A stretch of 64,000 nucleotides of DNA from an uncultured Collinsella sp. (GTDB lineage Bacteria > Actinomycetota > Coriobacteriia > Coriobacteriales > Coriobacteriaceae): contig UQIW01000001.1 of the NCBI GenBank assembly GCA_900541235.1, forward strand, positions 124,001-188,000. Direction: 5' to 3'. This document shows positions 9,720 through 18,382 of the stretch, piece by piece; position 1 is the first letter of the stretch, and each line of letters opens with the position of its first letter. The notes beneath the pieces were generated by a model. It was not told where the DNA came from. It saw nothing but the letters and a program-made list of their open reading frames with translations, and ran no database searches. The translations under genes were made by a program, and so were the position numbers.

Positions 9720-11144
9720 CTAGCACACACCTTCCACAAAGCGGTCGAGCTCAACAAAACGGGAACCCTTGACCAGTACAACATCATGTTTTTCAAGCGC
9801 GCCGCCCATGCGGTCGAGCACCTGCTGATAATCGGAGAACACCTGGATGCGGTCCTCGTCCATGCCCATCATGCGCGCGGCATCGGCCATAAGCTGGGCC
9901 AGCTCACCACCCACGCACGCCAGCATGTCGAGCTTCTTGGCGGCGGCATAGGCGCCCACGAGCTCATGCATGCGAGGAGCCTCATCGCCCATCTCGCCCA
10001 TCTCGCCCAGGATCGCCATGCGAGACCCCGTGCACGAAAGCGAGCACAGCAGATCGAGGCCAGCAGCCATGGATTCGGCACTGGCGTTATAGGAATCGTC
10101 GATGACGCGGGCACCGCTCTTGGCGCGCTTGATCTCTTGGCGGTGACCGGTGATCGTGAGGCCCCTAAAGGCAGCATCGATCTGCTCGGGCGTCACGCCC
10201 AGGCGATAGGCAACCGCGGCGGCCTTAACGGCATTTGGGACGGACTGCACGCCGGGGATGGCAAGCATGGTATCGATTGTCTCGCCCTGACCAAAATCGA
10301 GCGTAAAGACCGGACGGCCCTCGTCATCAACTCGAACGTCGCGGGCACGGACCTCATCATCGTCCGAGACGCCGGCCAGCATCACGTCGATACCAGCAGG
10401 CTGGGCGAACGTATCGCGAATGAACGGCGTAAAGTCGTCCTCGCCGCCCAAAACCAGCAGCGGCAAGAAGTCGCCAGCGGCGCACATACCCTGGACAATC
10501 TCGGCCTTAGCGCGGGCGATGTTCTCGCGGCTACCCAAAATGCCGATATGAGAGGTACCAATCTTGCTCACGATGGCAAGGTTGGGATTGGCGGACTGGG
10601 ACAGGCGCTCGATCTCGTGGAAATGGTTCATGCCCATCTCGAGCACCAGGACCTCGGTATCGGCCGGAGCGGAAAGCACCGTGAGTGGCATGCCGATCAG
10701 GTTATTGAAATTGCCCTTGGTGGCCCAGACACGATAGCGCTTGGCGAGCACAGCGGCGAGCACGTCCTTGGTCGTCGTCTTGCCGATGGAACCGGTAATA
10801 CCAACGACCAGGCAGCCAAGCTCCAGACGGTACGTGTGCGCCAAACGCAGCAGAAACTCCTCGGGATCATCGGTCAGCAAGATGGCACAGCCCTTGTCCT
10901 GCGCCAGCGAGACCAGCTCGGCCTCGGGCTCACGCGTCATCACGACGGCGCCGGCACCCGACTGGACGGCACGGGAAGCAAAATCATTGCCGTCGACGTT
11001 TTCACCGGGAAAGGCGACGAAAATCGTCCCTTCCTCGACCTGGCGCGAGTCGATAACGCACCCGCGGCATACCCGATCGGCTTCTCCCGTCACGGTTCGG
11101 GCCCCTGTTGCGGCCGCGAGGTTGTTGACGGCGATCTCTATCAT
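9720..11144 (-). CDS. murF: UDP-MurNAc-tripeptide--D-alanyl-D-alanine ligase MurF
   Basis: MurF adds D-Ala-D-Ala to the UDP-MurNAc tripeptide. The 474-residue product starts at ATG 11144 behind GGGGAG. Motifs include the MurE/MurF-type N-terminal domain (GCVIDSRQVEEGTIFVAFPGENVDGNDF), P-loop GITGSIGKTTTKDVL, LEMGMNHFHEIERLS and DDSYNASAESMAAGLDLL, which separates MurF from MurE. murE, which usually precedes murF, is not in the 127 bp between ftsI and murF nor elsewhere in the window. Confidence 0.96.
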   Translation of the reverse strand: MIEIAVNNLAAATGARTVTGEADRVCRGCVIDSRQVEEGTIFVAFPGENVDGNDFASRAVQSGAGAVVMTREPEAELVSLAQDKGCAILLTDDPEEFLLRLAHTYRLELGCLVVGITGSIGKTTTKDVLAAVLAKRYRVWATKGNFNNLIGMPLTVLSAPADTEVLVLEMGMNHFHEIERLSQSANPNLAIVSKIGTSHIGILGSRENIARAKAEIVQGMCAAGDFLPLLVLGGEDDFTPFIRDTFAQPAGIDVMLAGVSDDDEVRARDVRVDDEGRPVFTLDFGQGETIDTMLAIPGVQSVPNAVKAAAVAYRLGVTPEQIDAAFRGLTITGHRQEIKRAKSGARVIDDSYNASAESMAAGLDLLCSLSCTGSRMAILGEMGEMGDEAPRMHELVGAYAAAKKLDMLACVGGELAQLMADAARMMGMDEDRIQVFSDYQQVLDRMGGALEKHDVVLVKGSRFVELDRFVEGVC

Positions 11145-11271
11145 TGCAGCTCCCCTGTAAACCTAATAATGCTATCGGCGTATTGTATCCCAGCGCCGCG
11201 CATGCGTGGTGCAGGGCATGTGAACACCCCTCATATGGGACAACAAACCACGCCCCAAAGATTGTAACCCC

Positions 11272-13137
11272 CTACTTCGTGTGCGGGATACCCAGCACGT
11301 CGAGCGCGTTGGCCATAATGGACTGGAACGGCACCGCAGCGGCATCTGAGCCGCTCGGCGTTCCGTCGAGCGTGATATAGCACAGCACCTTGGGCGATTG
11401 TGCCGGTGCAAAACCCATAAAGGACGACATGTAGTTCTCCTTGAGGTAGCCGCCGTTCTCGTCGGCTCGTTCGGCCGTACCGGTCTTACCCGCCACGTCA
11501 TAGCCGTCAACCGCGCCGCCAACGCCCGTTCCCTCGGACACGACCGTCTGCATGCACGATGTCACCTGGGATGCGGCGTCCTCCGAAATCGCGCGCTCGC
11601 CTTCGCCCCAGTCCTTCTCGTCGCCTTTGCTGGACTTATAGAAGTGCGGGGTCATCATCACGCCGCCGTTGGCGATGCCGCCCACGGCACGTGCGATCTC
11701 AATCGGCGAGACGGACAGCGCCTGTCCAAAGCTCATCGAACCCAGCGTGGCGCCGTCATACTGGTCACGCTCCTTGACGATGCCCAGGCTCTCGCCCGGA
11801 AAATCGACACCGGAGCTGTGACCTATGCCCCACTTGTCCACATAGGCGGCAAAGTCATCCGCACCGATCTTGCGCCCCACCAGGACAAAGCCCACGTTGG
11901 ACGAACGGCGCATCATCTCGCGCACATCCATGGTCATGGCATAGTCGCGCTTGTCGGCATCGGTGACGGTATCGTCACCCACCTTGATGCTCGCCGGCAC
12001 CTCAAACGACGTACTCGATCGCACGACGCCCAAGTCGAAGCCGGCGCCCGCCACGAGCGTCTTAAAGACCGAGCCGGGCTCGTAGGCGTCGGTGACCAGG
12101 CGCAAGTTCATATCCTCGGTCTTGGCGTTTTCCAGATCGGTCTGGTCGTAGGTCGGGTACGAGCAGGCGGCGAGAATTTCACCAGTCGTGGGGTCGGTGA
12201 CCAAAGCCGAGCCGTTCTTGGCCTTTGTCTTCTCGACAGCCTCCGCCAAAGCATCCTCAGCCGCTCGCTGCATATTGACGTCGAGCGTCGTCACGATGTC
12301 AACGCCGTCGACCGCAGCCACCTTTTTATAGGCACCGCCCGCGATATAGCTGCCGTCCCTCGCGCGCTCGCGCACGAGGGTACCATTCGTGCCGGTCAGA
12401 AGCTTGTTGTATTGCTTTTCGAGACCCGTCAAGCCGTCGTTGTCTACATTCACTACACCCAGCACCTGCGATGCCAGATTGCCGTATGGATATACGCGCT
12501 TCATGGCCTGCTCAAAAAGCACGCCGGGCAGGTTCTTCTTCTCCAGCGCCGCAGCATCGTCTTCGTCCACCTGGCGCTTGATATACACCCAGGTGCCATC
12601 GGACTCGACGAGCTTGAGGCAGGTCTTTTTATCGATTCCAGTTGCCTTGACCAGCGCCGACACCGTCTTGTCAACATCCTCGACAAGCTGCGGGTTCACG
12701 GCGATGTTGCGACATTCGACCGACGACGCCAGCACGTTACCGTTGCGGTCGTAGATGGTGCCGCGCTTGGCATAGAGGGTCTGTGCAAGCAGGCGGCGCG
12801 CATCGGCACGCTCGCGCAGTTTATCGGCTTCGACAATTTGATAGTCGGCAAGGCGAAAGACGCCCAAGCTCAAACCAAGCCCGATGAAGCCCATGATGGC
12901 TTTGCGGCGAGGCAGAGGCGTGCCTGTGAGCCATTCGGTCGACGAACTCTTGCGCGACCTGGTGTTATGCATTTGAGGGCCGTCCGAGCCGCGAAGTCGC
13001 GACGCCGGGTCGTTGCCACGGGACTGCCCGGCGTTGTAAGATTGCCGACCCGTTCCTTGATAACCAGAACGTCCCCGCGACGAGGGACGTCCAGAACCGC
13101 GGCCCCCATCGGAACCGCGGCGATAGTCATTTGTCAT
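11272..13137 (-). CDS. ftsI: Septal penicillin-binding protein (FtsI/PBP2b-like transpeptidase)
   Basis: This is a class B PBP that crosslinks septal peptidoglycan with FtsW. The 621-residue protein has an Arg/Gly/Ser-rich cytoplasmic tail of about 85 residues, one membrane segment (AIMGFIGLGLSLGVFRLADY), the dimerisation domain (AKRGTIYDRNGNVLASS) and the transpeptidase domain. The three catalytic motifs are intact: YEPGSVFKTLV (SxxK), RSSNVGF (SxN) and GKTGTAERADENGGY (KTG). There are no C-terminal PASTA repeats. It follows the FtsL-like gene by 17 bp. Confidence 0.95.
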   Translation of the reverse strand: MTNDYRRGSDGGRGSGRPSSRGRSGYQGTGRQSYNAGQSRGNDPASRLRGSDGPQMHNTRSRKSSSTEWLTGTPLPRRKAIMGFIGLGLSLGVFRLADYQIVEADKLRERADARRLLAQTLYAKRGTIYDRNGNVLASSVECRNIAVNPQLVEDVDKTVSALVKATGIDKKTCLKLVESDGTWVYIKRQVDEDDAAALEKKNLPGVLFEQAMKRVYPYGNLASQVLGVVNVDNDGLTGLEKQYNKLLTGTNGTLVRERARDGSYIAGGAYKKVAAVDGVDIVTTLDVNMQRAAEDALAEAVEKTKAKNGSALVTDPTTGEILAACSYPTYDQTDLENAKTEDMNLRLVTDAYEPGSVFKTLVAGAGFDLGVVRSSTSFEVPASIKVGDDTVTDADKRDYAMTMDVREMMRRSSNVGFVLVGRKIGADDFAAYVDKWGIGHSSGVDFPGESLGIVKERDQYDGATLGSMSFGQALSVSPIEIARAVGGIANGGVMMTPHFYKSSKGDEKDWGEGERAISEDAASQVTSCMQTVVSEGTGVGGAVDGYDVAGKTGTAERADENGGYLKENYMSSFMGFAPAQSPKVLCYITLDGTPSGSDAAAVPFQSIMANALDVLGIPHTK

Positions 13138-13154
13138 ACTCAGCTACCGTCTTG

Positions 13155-13625
13155 CTACTGAGCGGTCGCGGTCGCGTTGGCGCCCGCGGCTGCATCCTGC
13201 GAAAAGTCAAGTGTAACGCTCTCGCTGGGCTCCACCATGCCATAAGCGCCCGCAAGGTCGCGAATGCGCGTGTCGGCGCCATAGACCGAATGCATGACCT
13301 CCAGGTCGGAGCTCTCATCGGTCGCCTTTTCGAGCGTGCTGGTAAGCTCGGCGTTGCTGTTGAGCACCTGGGCCGTAACGCCGGCGAGCGCCACGCGGGC
13401 GACGCCGATCGTCATGAAGATAGCCGCAATGATGCAAAACGTTTTAAGAACGCTCATGAAAACCGGGCTTACCGCCTGGTTTGCCTGACGGCCCGCGCCC
13501 GTGTAGACATCAAAGCGCGGCGCGCGCTGCTCACGGGGAGCAACGGGGGCCTGCGGCGTCTCACGATAGGCGGGCATGGCGTTCATATCATAGGCGAGTG
13601 CTGCGCTTGAAGTGTTGTAGCCCAT
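13155..13625 (-). CDS. ftsL: FtsL-like small divisome membrane protein
   Basis: This 156-residue protein sits at the FtsL position between rsmH and ftsI. It has a cytoplasmic N-terminus of about 60 residues rich in Pro/Arg, one membrane helix (SVLKTFCIIAAIFMTIGVARVAL), then a short extracytoplasmic stretch with heptad character (NSNAELTSTLEKATDESSDLEVMHSVYG) like the FtsL/DivIC coiled coil, and an Ala/Thr-rich end. The ATG at 13625 has GGGAGGCGGC upstream. FtsL sequences diverge fast, so the call rests on topology, size and position. Confidence 0.75.
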   Translation of the reverse strand: MGYNTSSAALAYDMNAMPAYRETPQAPVAPREQRAPRFDVYTGAGRQANQAVSPVFMSVLKTFCIIAAIFMTIGVARVALAGVTAQVLNSNAELTSTLEKATDESSDLEVMHSVYGADTRIRDLAGAYGMVEPSESVTLDFSQDAAAGANATATAQ

Positions 13626-13715
13626 GATATGCCGCCTCCCATCCCGAGTACGTTGGTAGTGTGTTTAAGCTTCGTTTATGGTGCGAGCGGGAGGTCCAAT
13701 ATCGCGCGGTCGCGC

Positions 13716-14681
13716 CTACAGACGCTGCGCCACGCGGATTTTGGCTGATCTCGCCCGAGGGTTGCGCTCAACCTCATCAGGCTGGGCAACCAAGGGTTTG
13801 CGGGTGATGACCTTGAGTATCGGCACGTTGCCGCACACGCACACCGGAATCTCCGGCGGACACGTGCACCCCTGGCTCATCTCCTTAAAGTGGTTCTTTA
13901 CGATACGGTCCTCGAGCGAGTGATACGAGATGACGCAGATACGTCCGCCCGGGTTGAGCCACCTGGTGGCGGCATCAAGCCCTCGTTCGAGCACATCGAG
14001 CTCGTGATTGACCTCGATGCGAATGGCCTGGAAACTTTTCTTGGCCGGGTGTCCGCCATGCCGACGAGCGGCAGCCGGGATACCCGCCTTGATGATCTCG
14101 ACAAATTGGCCGGTGGTTTCGATCGGTTCTCGCTCGCGGCGGCGCACGATCTCGCGCGCAATCTGCGAGGCGAACTTCTCTTCTCCGTAGACGCGTAGAA
14201 TCCGGGCGAGGTCGTGTTCGTTATAGGTGTTGATGACCTCAGCTGCGTTTAAGGTGTTATTACCCGGATCCATCCGCATGTCCAATGGGGCGTCCTCGTT
14301 ATACGAAAAGCCCCTGTCAGGGATATCGAGTTGCGGTGACGAAACGCCCAAATCGAACAGGAAGCCATCGACCCCGGGCACCTCGGCCGAGCAAAGCAGC
14401 TCGTCCAAGTCGCCGAAGTTGCCCTTCAGCAGCTGGTGCGGAACGCCGGGAACCTCGCGGTCCAGACGGGCACCAGCGGCCTCGAGGGCCATGTCGTCCT
14501 GATCGACGCCGAGCAAAAGGCCCGTCTCCCCCACCTGCGCGGCCATCTTTACCGAATGGCCGGCACCGCCAAGGGTGCAATCGCAGACAACGGAGCCGCT
14601 CTTTAGCCGCAGCGACTCAAGCACTTCGCCGAGCATGACAGGTTCATGCCGATATTCTTGTGTCAAGATCCCACGCTCCAT
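13716..14681 (-). CDS. rsmH: 16S rRNA (cytosine-1402-N4)-methyltransferase RsmH
   Basis: RsmH (MraW) methylates N4 of C1402 in the decoding centre of 16S rRNA using S-adenosylmethionine. The 321-residue protein shows EYRHEPVMLGEVLESL, the SAM-binding DCTLGGAGHS, FDLGVSSPQLDIPDRGFSY, DMRMDP, and the C-terminal ICVISYHSLEDRIVKNHF, all family hallmarks. It starts 20 bp after mraZ. The ATG at 14681 lacks a strong ribosome binding site; an in-frame TTG five codons downstream has GGAG at good distance and could be used instead. Confidence 0.97.
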   Translation of the reverse strand: MERGILTQEYRHEPVMLGEVLESLRLKSGSVVCDCTLGGAGHSVKMAAQVGETGLLLGVDQDDMALEAAGARLDREVPGVPHQLLKGNFGDLDELLCSAEVPGVDGFLFDLGVSSPQLDIPDRGFSYNEDAPLDMRMDPGNNTLNAAEVINTYNEHDLARILRVYGEEKFASQIAREIVRRREREPIETTGQFVEIIKAGIPAAARRHGGHPAKKSFQAIRIEVNHELDVLERGLDAATRWLNPGGRICVISYHSLEDRIVKNHFKEMSQGCTCPPEIPVCVCGNVPILKVITRKPLVAQPDEVERNPRARSAKIRVAQRL

Positions 14682-14701
14682 CCGTTACCCGTGCCTTGCC
14701 C

Positions 14702-15136
14702 TTACGAGAAGAAGAGGTCCAGCAGGGCCTCATCGTCATCGTCCTCATCGGCCGCGGCGCGATCCCAAACCTCAAGGTGGTCGTAGTTGCCCACAACCGT
14801 GACCTCGCGGTCGAGGTTCGCCTGCTTGCGGAGAGACTCGGAAAGACCGATACGACCGGCGCTGTCCACGTCCATCGACGTGGTGCGCTTGTTGATCGCC
14901 CTCATGAGCTTCTGGTCGTTGATGTCACGCGGGTTAAAACCCTCGTGGCCCTCACGACCCGCGAAGAGTCCTTCGACCCACTTATCGAAGGCCTCGGCAG
15001 AGAACACGTACAGAGCATCGACATCCAGGGCTTTGAACACGCGAACGTGCTCTCCAAGCTCCTCGCGAAGGGGTGCAGGCAGGGATAGACGACCTTTTGC
15101 ATCGAGATTGCGCTCGTATGCACCCGTCATTCCCAT
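14702..15136 (-). CDS. mraZ: Transcriptional regulator MraZ
   Basis: MraZ is an AbrB-like ring-forming DNA-binding protein that controls the dcw cluster from its own promoter. The 144-residue product has the two tandem SpoVT/AbrB-type repeats with the usual motifs: GAYERNLDAKGRLSLPAPLREEL at the start and SMDVDSAGRIGLSESLRKQANLDREVTVVGNYDHLEVWD in the second half. The tail is unusually acidic (DEDDDDEALLDLFFS). ATG 15136 has a GGGGAGGG site. Just upstream (15236-15278) lies a G-rich repeat array that fits MraZ binding. Confidence 0.96.
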   Translation of the reverse strand: MGMTGAYERNLDAKGRLSLPAPLREELGEHVRVFKALDVDALYVFSAEAFDKWVEGLFAGREGHEGFNPRDINDQKLMRAINKRTTSMDVDSAGRIGLSESLRKQANLDREVTVVGNYDHLEVWDRAAADEDDDDEALLDLFFS

Positions 15137-15235
15137 GTGCGCCCTCCCCTCGGTTACTCAGATGGCACGTACGCGGGGAACCACCCCGCCTGTCGACGTC
15201 ATCAATAATATGGGGAACCGCCCCATTTTTCAACA

Positions 15236-15278
15236 CCTTTCCCCACCCCTTCCCCCACCCCGCCCCACCACTCCACCC
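15236..15278 (-). promoter_or_regulatory. Probable MraZ-binding repeat array
   Basis: Read on the minus strand this stretch contains TGGGGCGGGG, TGGGGGAAGGGG and TGGGGAAAGG in succession, so TGGGG recurs every 10-12 bp, one per helical turn. MraZ rings are known to bind several TGGG-type repeats spaced by about one turn upstream of mraZ. The array lies 100 bp upstream of the mraZ start codon. Autoregulation is inference from family knowledge. Confidence 0.65.
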
Positions 15279-15501
15279 TCAATATGTTGTAAAACACCCC
15301 CGAGCATATGTTCGAAAACACAATATGTTGTGTTTGCAGCAAAGGCGTGATGCCACCCGTAGAACCACGCCCGCGAACCTCAACCTTCAAGTTGACCTTG
15401 AGGCGATTTTTACGTCCCTTTACACGCCGTTCACATCGCCCCCAAACTCCCCCACCCACGACACACACGGCCCACCACCGCGTCGGTGTCTGGCGAAAAA
15501 T

Positions 15502-15563
15502 GGGACGGGCCCCAGATTGCCCATGCGCGCAAAAGTGCGTCTCGGCAATCTGGGGCCCGTCCC
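15502..15563. repeat. 20-bp perfect inverted repeat downstream of xerD
   Basis: The arms 15502-15521 and 15544-15563 are exact reverse complements of 20 bp around a 22-nt loop. They begin GGGACGGGCCCC and continue to TTGCC. The element lies 36 bp past the xerD stop, so it may end xerD transcripts. It is far longer than an ordinary terminator and shares the GGGAC/GTCCC arm ends with the repeats at 43.9 and 52.1 kb. Confidence 0.7.
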
Positions 15564-15598
15564 CTTTAATATTTATAAATATGCAGGTCAGCGAGGTG

Positions 15599-16540
15599 CT
15601 AGCGATGTGCCAGCGGGTGCGCCGCCAGATAGACCTCGGTCAGTTGCGTACGATCGACATGCGTGTAGATCTGCGTGGTCGATATATCGGCATGCCCCAA
15701 GATCTCCTGTAGCACACGGAGGTCTGCGCCGCCCGCAAGCATATGGGTGGCAAAGGAGTGACGCAGCGTATGGGGATGGAGCCCCACCAGTCCCACCTGG
15801 CGCCCGTAGCGCTCACAGATGGCATGGATGCCCTGGCGCGACAGACGGCGGCCGTTCTTATTTAAAAAGACCGCCGAGGTCTCGGTTCCGCGGGCATGGA
15901 CCGCCAAGCGAGAACGCCCCTCAGTTACATAGAGCGTCAGAGCTCGCGCCGCGCTTCCCACCAGCGGTGACAGGCGTTCCTTTGAGCCCTTACCGCGAAC
16001 GAGCACAAAGCCATCGTCGATATGGATATCGCCCACATCGAGCCCCACCAACTCGCTCACACGTAAGCCGCATCCGTAGAGCACTTCCAAGATGGCATGG
16101 TCGCGCAAGCCCATCTCGCCCTCGGGGAAGTCTTGATCGAGCAGCGCCGAGACATCCTCCACCGATAGATACTCCGGCAAACGCTCAGCCTTTTTAGGCA
16201 GGCGCAACGCCGCCGTTGGATTTTGGGCCACAGCCCCATCGCGCACCAAAAAGGCATGCAGGCCCTTCACGGCCGCAAGCGCACGCTCCACCGAGGCATC
16301 GGAATAGCCCCCATCGCGACGGTCGGCGACAAAGCCCTCCACGACCTGACGGGTCACCTCTTCAAAAGACACAATACCCGCCCGCTCCAGATAGGCGCAG
16401 TACGTCGTCAGGTCACGACGGTAGGCCGCAATCGTGTTGCGCGCCAAACCCCGCTCGACCGCGAGGTAATCGAGATACTCCCCCGCCGCCACGGCGAGCG
16501 ACGAGGGAGTAGCTTCGGTATGTTCCTTATTCGCCGGCAC
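15599..16540 (-). CDS. xerD: Site-specific tyrosine recombinase XerD-like
   Basis: This enzyme resolves chromosome dimers at dif during division. The 313-residue form from GTG 16540 has the N-terminal SAM-like core-binding domain (about residues 15-105) and the catalytic domain with all active residues: R160 (GCGLRVSEL), K184 (RGKGSKERL), H257 and R260 (HPHTLRHSFATHML), H283 (LGHADISTTQ) and nucleophile Y292 (IYTHV). The gene starts 2 bp after the pyrG stop. The reading frame stays open further upstream inside pyrG, but that part resembles no Xer protein. XerC versus XerD cannot be settled by eye; as a single, non-integron copy I prefer XerD. Confidence 0.92.
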   Translation of the reverse strand: MPANKEHTEATPSSLAVAAGEYLDYLAVERGLARNTIAAYRRDLTTYCAYLERAGIVSFEEVTRQVVEGFVADRRDGGYSDASVERALAAVKGLHAFLVRDGAVAQNPTAALRLPKKAERLPEYLSVEDVSALLDQDFPEGEMGLRDHAILEVLYGCGLRVSELVGLDVGDIHIDDGFVLVRGKGSKERLSPLVGSAARALTLYVTEGRSRLAVHARGTETSAVFLNKNGRRLSRQGIHAICERYGRQVGLVGLHPHTLRHSFATHMLAGGADLRVLQEILGHADISTTQIYTHVDRTQLTEVYLAAHPLAHR

Positions 16541-16542
16541 CC

Positions 16543-18204
16543 TTAGTCCGTAGCGAGGTTCATGGGCGTCACCTGCAGACGGTCGACACCCTCGTGCTGG
16601 CCGATCGAAGCGCGCACGAACTCGCGGAACAGCGGCTGCGGGTTGGTCGGGCGGCTCTTGAACTCGGGATGAGCCTGGGTTGCCACATACCACGGATGCA
16701 CGTCGCGCGGCAGCTCGACCATCTCGACCAGGCGCTCGTCGGGCGACAGACCCGAGATAACCAAGCCGGCGTCCTCGAGCTGGTCACGGAAGGCGTTGTT
16801 GAACTCAAAGCGATGACGGTGACGCTCGTAGACGAGCTCCTCGCCATATGCCTCGCGAGCAAGGGTATCGGCGGCGAGCTTGCACGGATAGGCGCCCAGG
16901 CGCATGGTGCCGCCCTTCTCGGTCACGTCCTCCTGCGAGCTCATCAGATCGATGACGCTAAACGGGCCGTCCGGATCGAACTCGGAGGAGCTGGCGCCGG
17001 CAAGGCCGACGACGTTGCGGGCGAACTCGCACACGGCCACCTGCATACCCAGGCAAATGCCCAGATACGGAATCTTGTGCTCACGGGCAAACTCGGCCGC
17101 GAGGATCTTGCCCTCCAGGGCGCGCTTGCCAAAGCCGCCGGGGACCAGGATGCCCGAGGCGTCGCCCAAAACCTCGGAGACATTCTGCTCGTCGAGGCTC
17201 TCGCCGTCGACCAGCTGGACGTCCACATGGCGATCGTAGAAGACGCCCGCATGGTGCAGGGCCTCGATAACCGACAGGTACGCATCGGGCAGCTGCGTGT
17301 ACTTGCCCACGACGGCGATCTTCACCTCGTCGGCGTGATGGTTGGCGTGATTCTGTTTGCGCAGGAACTCATTCCACTCGCTCATGTCGCGCTCACGCGG
17401 GTCCAGACCCAAGCGCTCGCAAATGCGCAGGTCAAAGTCCTGCTCGGCAAGCAGCTGCGGAACATCGTAAATGCTCGCGCAGTCCTCGTTGGTAAAGACA
17501 CAATCGGTGTCGACGTCGCAGAAGCTTGCGATCTTTCCGCGGATAGCGTCATCGATATGGTGGTCGGAGCGCAGCACGATGATATCGGGCTGGATGCCAA
17601 AGCTGCGGAGCTCCTTGACGGAATGCTGCGTGGGCTTGGTCTTGACCTCGTGGGCGGCGGCGATATAGGGAACGAGCGACACGTGGATGTAGCAGACGTT
17701 CTCGGGGCCGGCCTCCTTGCGGTACTGACGGATGGCCTCGACAAACGGTTGGGACTCGATGTCGCCGATCGTGCCGCCCAGCTCGGTGATGACTACATCG
17801 GAGCCGGTCTGCTCCTCGATGCGGCGGAACTTGTCCTTAATGGCATTGGTGACGTGAGGAATCACCTGCACGGTACCGCCCAAAAAGTCGCCGCGACGCT
17901 CGCGGGCGATCAAGCTCTTATAGATGGCGCCGGTCGTAAAGTTGGAATCGCGGGTCAGGTTCTCATCAATAAAGCGCTCGTAATGACCCAGGTCCAGGTC
18001 GGACTCGTAACCATCCTCGGTAACGAAGACCTCACCATGCTGGAAGGGGCTCATGGTACCGGGGTCGACGTTCAGATACGGATCGGCCTTCTGCATCGTT
18101 ACTTTGTAGCCACGCGACTTGAGCAGACGGCCCAGCGAGGCCGCGGTGATACCCTTGCCCAGGGACGAAACCACGCCACCGGTTACGAACACATGCTTGG
18201 TCAT
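16543..18204 (-). CDS. pyrG: CTP synthase
   Basis: PyrG makes CTP from UTP, ATP and glutamine. The 553-residue protein has the amidoligase domain (KHVFVTGGVVSSLGKGITAASLGRLLKSRG; GGTVQVIPHVTNAIK; ELGGTIGDIES) and a C-terminal class I glutamine amidotransferase domain with nucleophile Cys in YLGICLGMQVAV, HRHRFEFNN, and the His-Pro-Glu of QAHPEFKSRPTNPQPLF. The length is normal. ATG 18204 has AGGTAA 8 nt upstream. It is probably transcribed with xerD. Confidence 0.98.
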   Translation of the reverse strand: MTKHVFVTGGVVSSLGKGITAASLGRLLKSRGYKVTMQKADPYLNVDPGTMSPFQHGEVFVTEDGYESDLDLGHYERFIDENLTRDSNFTTGAIYKSLIARERRGDFLGGTVQVIPHVTNAIKDKFRRIEEQTGSDVVITELGGTIGDIESQPFVEAIRQYRKEAGPENVCYIHVSLVPYIAAAHEVKTKPTQHSVKELRSFGIQPDIIVLRSDHHIDDAIRGKIASFCDVDTDCVFTNEDCASIYDVPQLLAEQDFDLRICERLGLDPRERDMSEWNEFLRKQNHANHHADEVKIAVVGKYTQLPDAYLSVIEALHHAGVFYDRHVDVQLVDGESLDEQNVSEVLGDASGILVPGGFGKRALEGKILAAEFAREHKIPYLGICLGMQVAVCEFARNVVGLAGASSSEFDPDGPFSVIDLMSSQEDVTEKGGTMRLGAYPCKLAADTLAREAYGEELVYERHRHRFEFNNAFRDQLEDAGLVISGLSPDERLVEMVELPRDVHPWYVATQAHPEFKSRPTNPQPLFREFVRASIGQHEGVDRLQVTPMNLATD

Positions 18205-18327
18205 ATTGAGTTACCTGCGCTTCCCGTAGAAGTTGTTTATCCACATCTTACGGGTCTTCATTGTAATACTCGCGCCGCGGACCGTTCGCAATTTTTCTCG
18301 CGTGCGATTGCATTTCTCAATCTTGAA

Positions 18328-18358
18328 ACAAAACGCCGCCCGGTTTCCCAGGCGGCGT
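18328..18358 (-). terminator. Rho-independent terminator after the wHTH gene
   Basis: On the minus strand the arms ACGCCGCC/GGCGGCGT form an 8-bp GC stem with a 10-nt loop, followed by TTTTGTTT. It lies 25 bp past the stop of the regulator gene at 18383. Confidence 0.85.
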
Positions 18359-18382
18359 CGCTATGGCAAGGGTTACATGCTG

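Larger units (their letters stand above)
15137..15598 (-). promoter_or_regulatory. mraZ/dcw promoter region and xerD 3' region
   Basis: This 462-bp region has no gene. From mraZ outward it holds an ATGGGG-AACCG-CCCCAT inverted repeat (15210-15226), a run of TGGGG repeats at roughly 10-12 bp spacing on the minus strand (15236-15278, probable MraZ operator), two direct copies of CAATATGTTGT (15280-15290 and 15321-15331, 41 bp apart), a palindromic CCTCAA...TTGAGG element (15378-15403) and a 20-bp perfect inverted repeat after xerD (15502-15563). MraZ binding to TGGG repeats is known in other bacteria; the other motifs are only described here. Confidence 0.7.

Noticed and set aside
9369..11267. 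A 632-codon open frame on the plus strand
   Set aside because: It lies antisense to mraY and murF, which have full catalytic motifs, and its own sequence is repetitive and like no protein family. It comes from the strong codon bias of the real genes.
15202..15468. An 88-codon minus-strand frame upstream of mraZ
   Set aside because: It is made of the G-rich operator array translated; no ribosome binding site and no plausible protein.
16541..16693. N-terminal extension of xerD into pyrG
   Set aside because: The extension has no Xer similarity and is pyrG read in another frame; GTG 16540 gives the normal XerD length.
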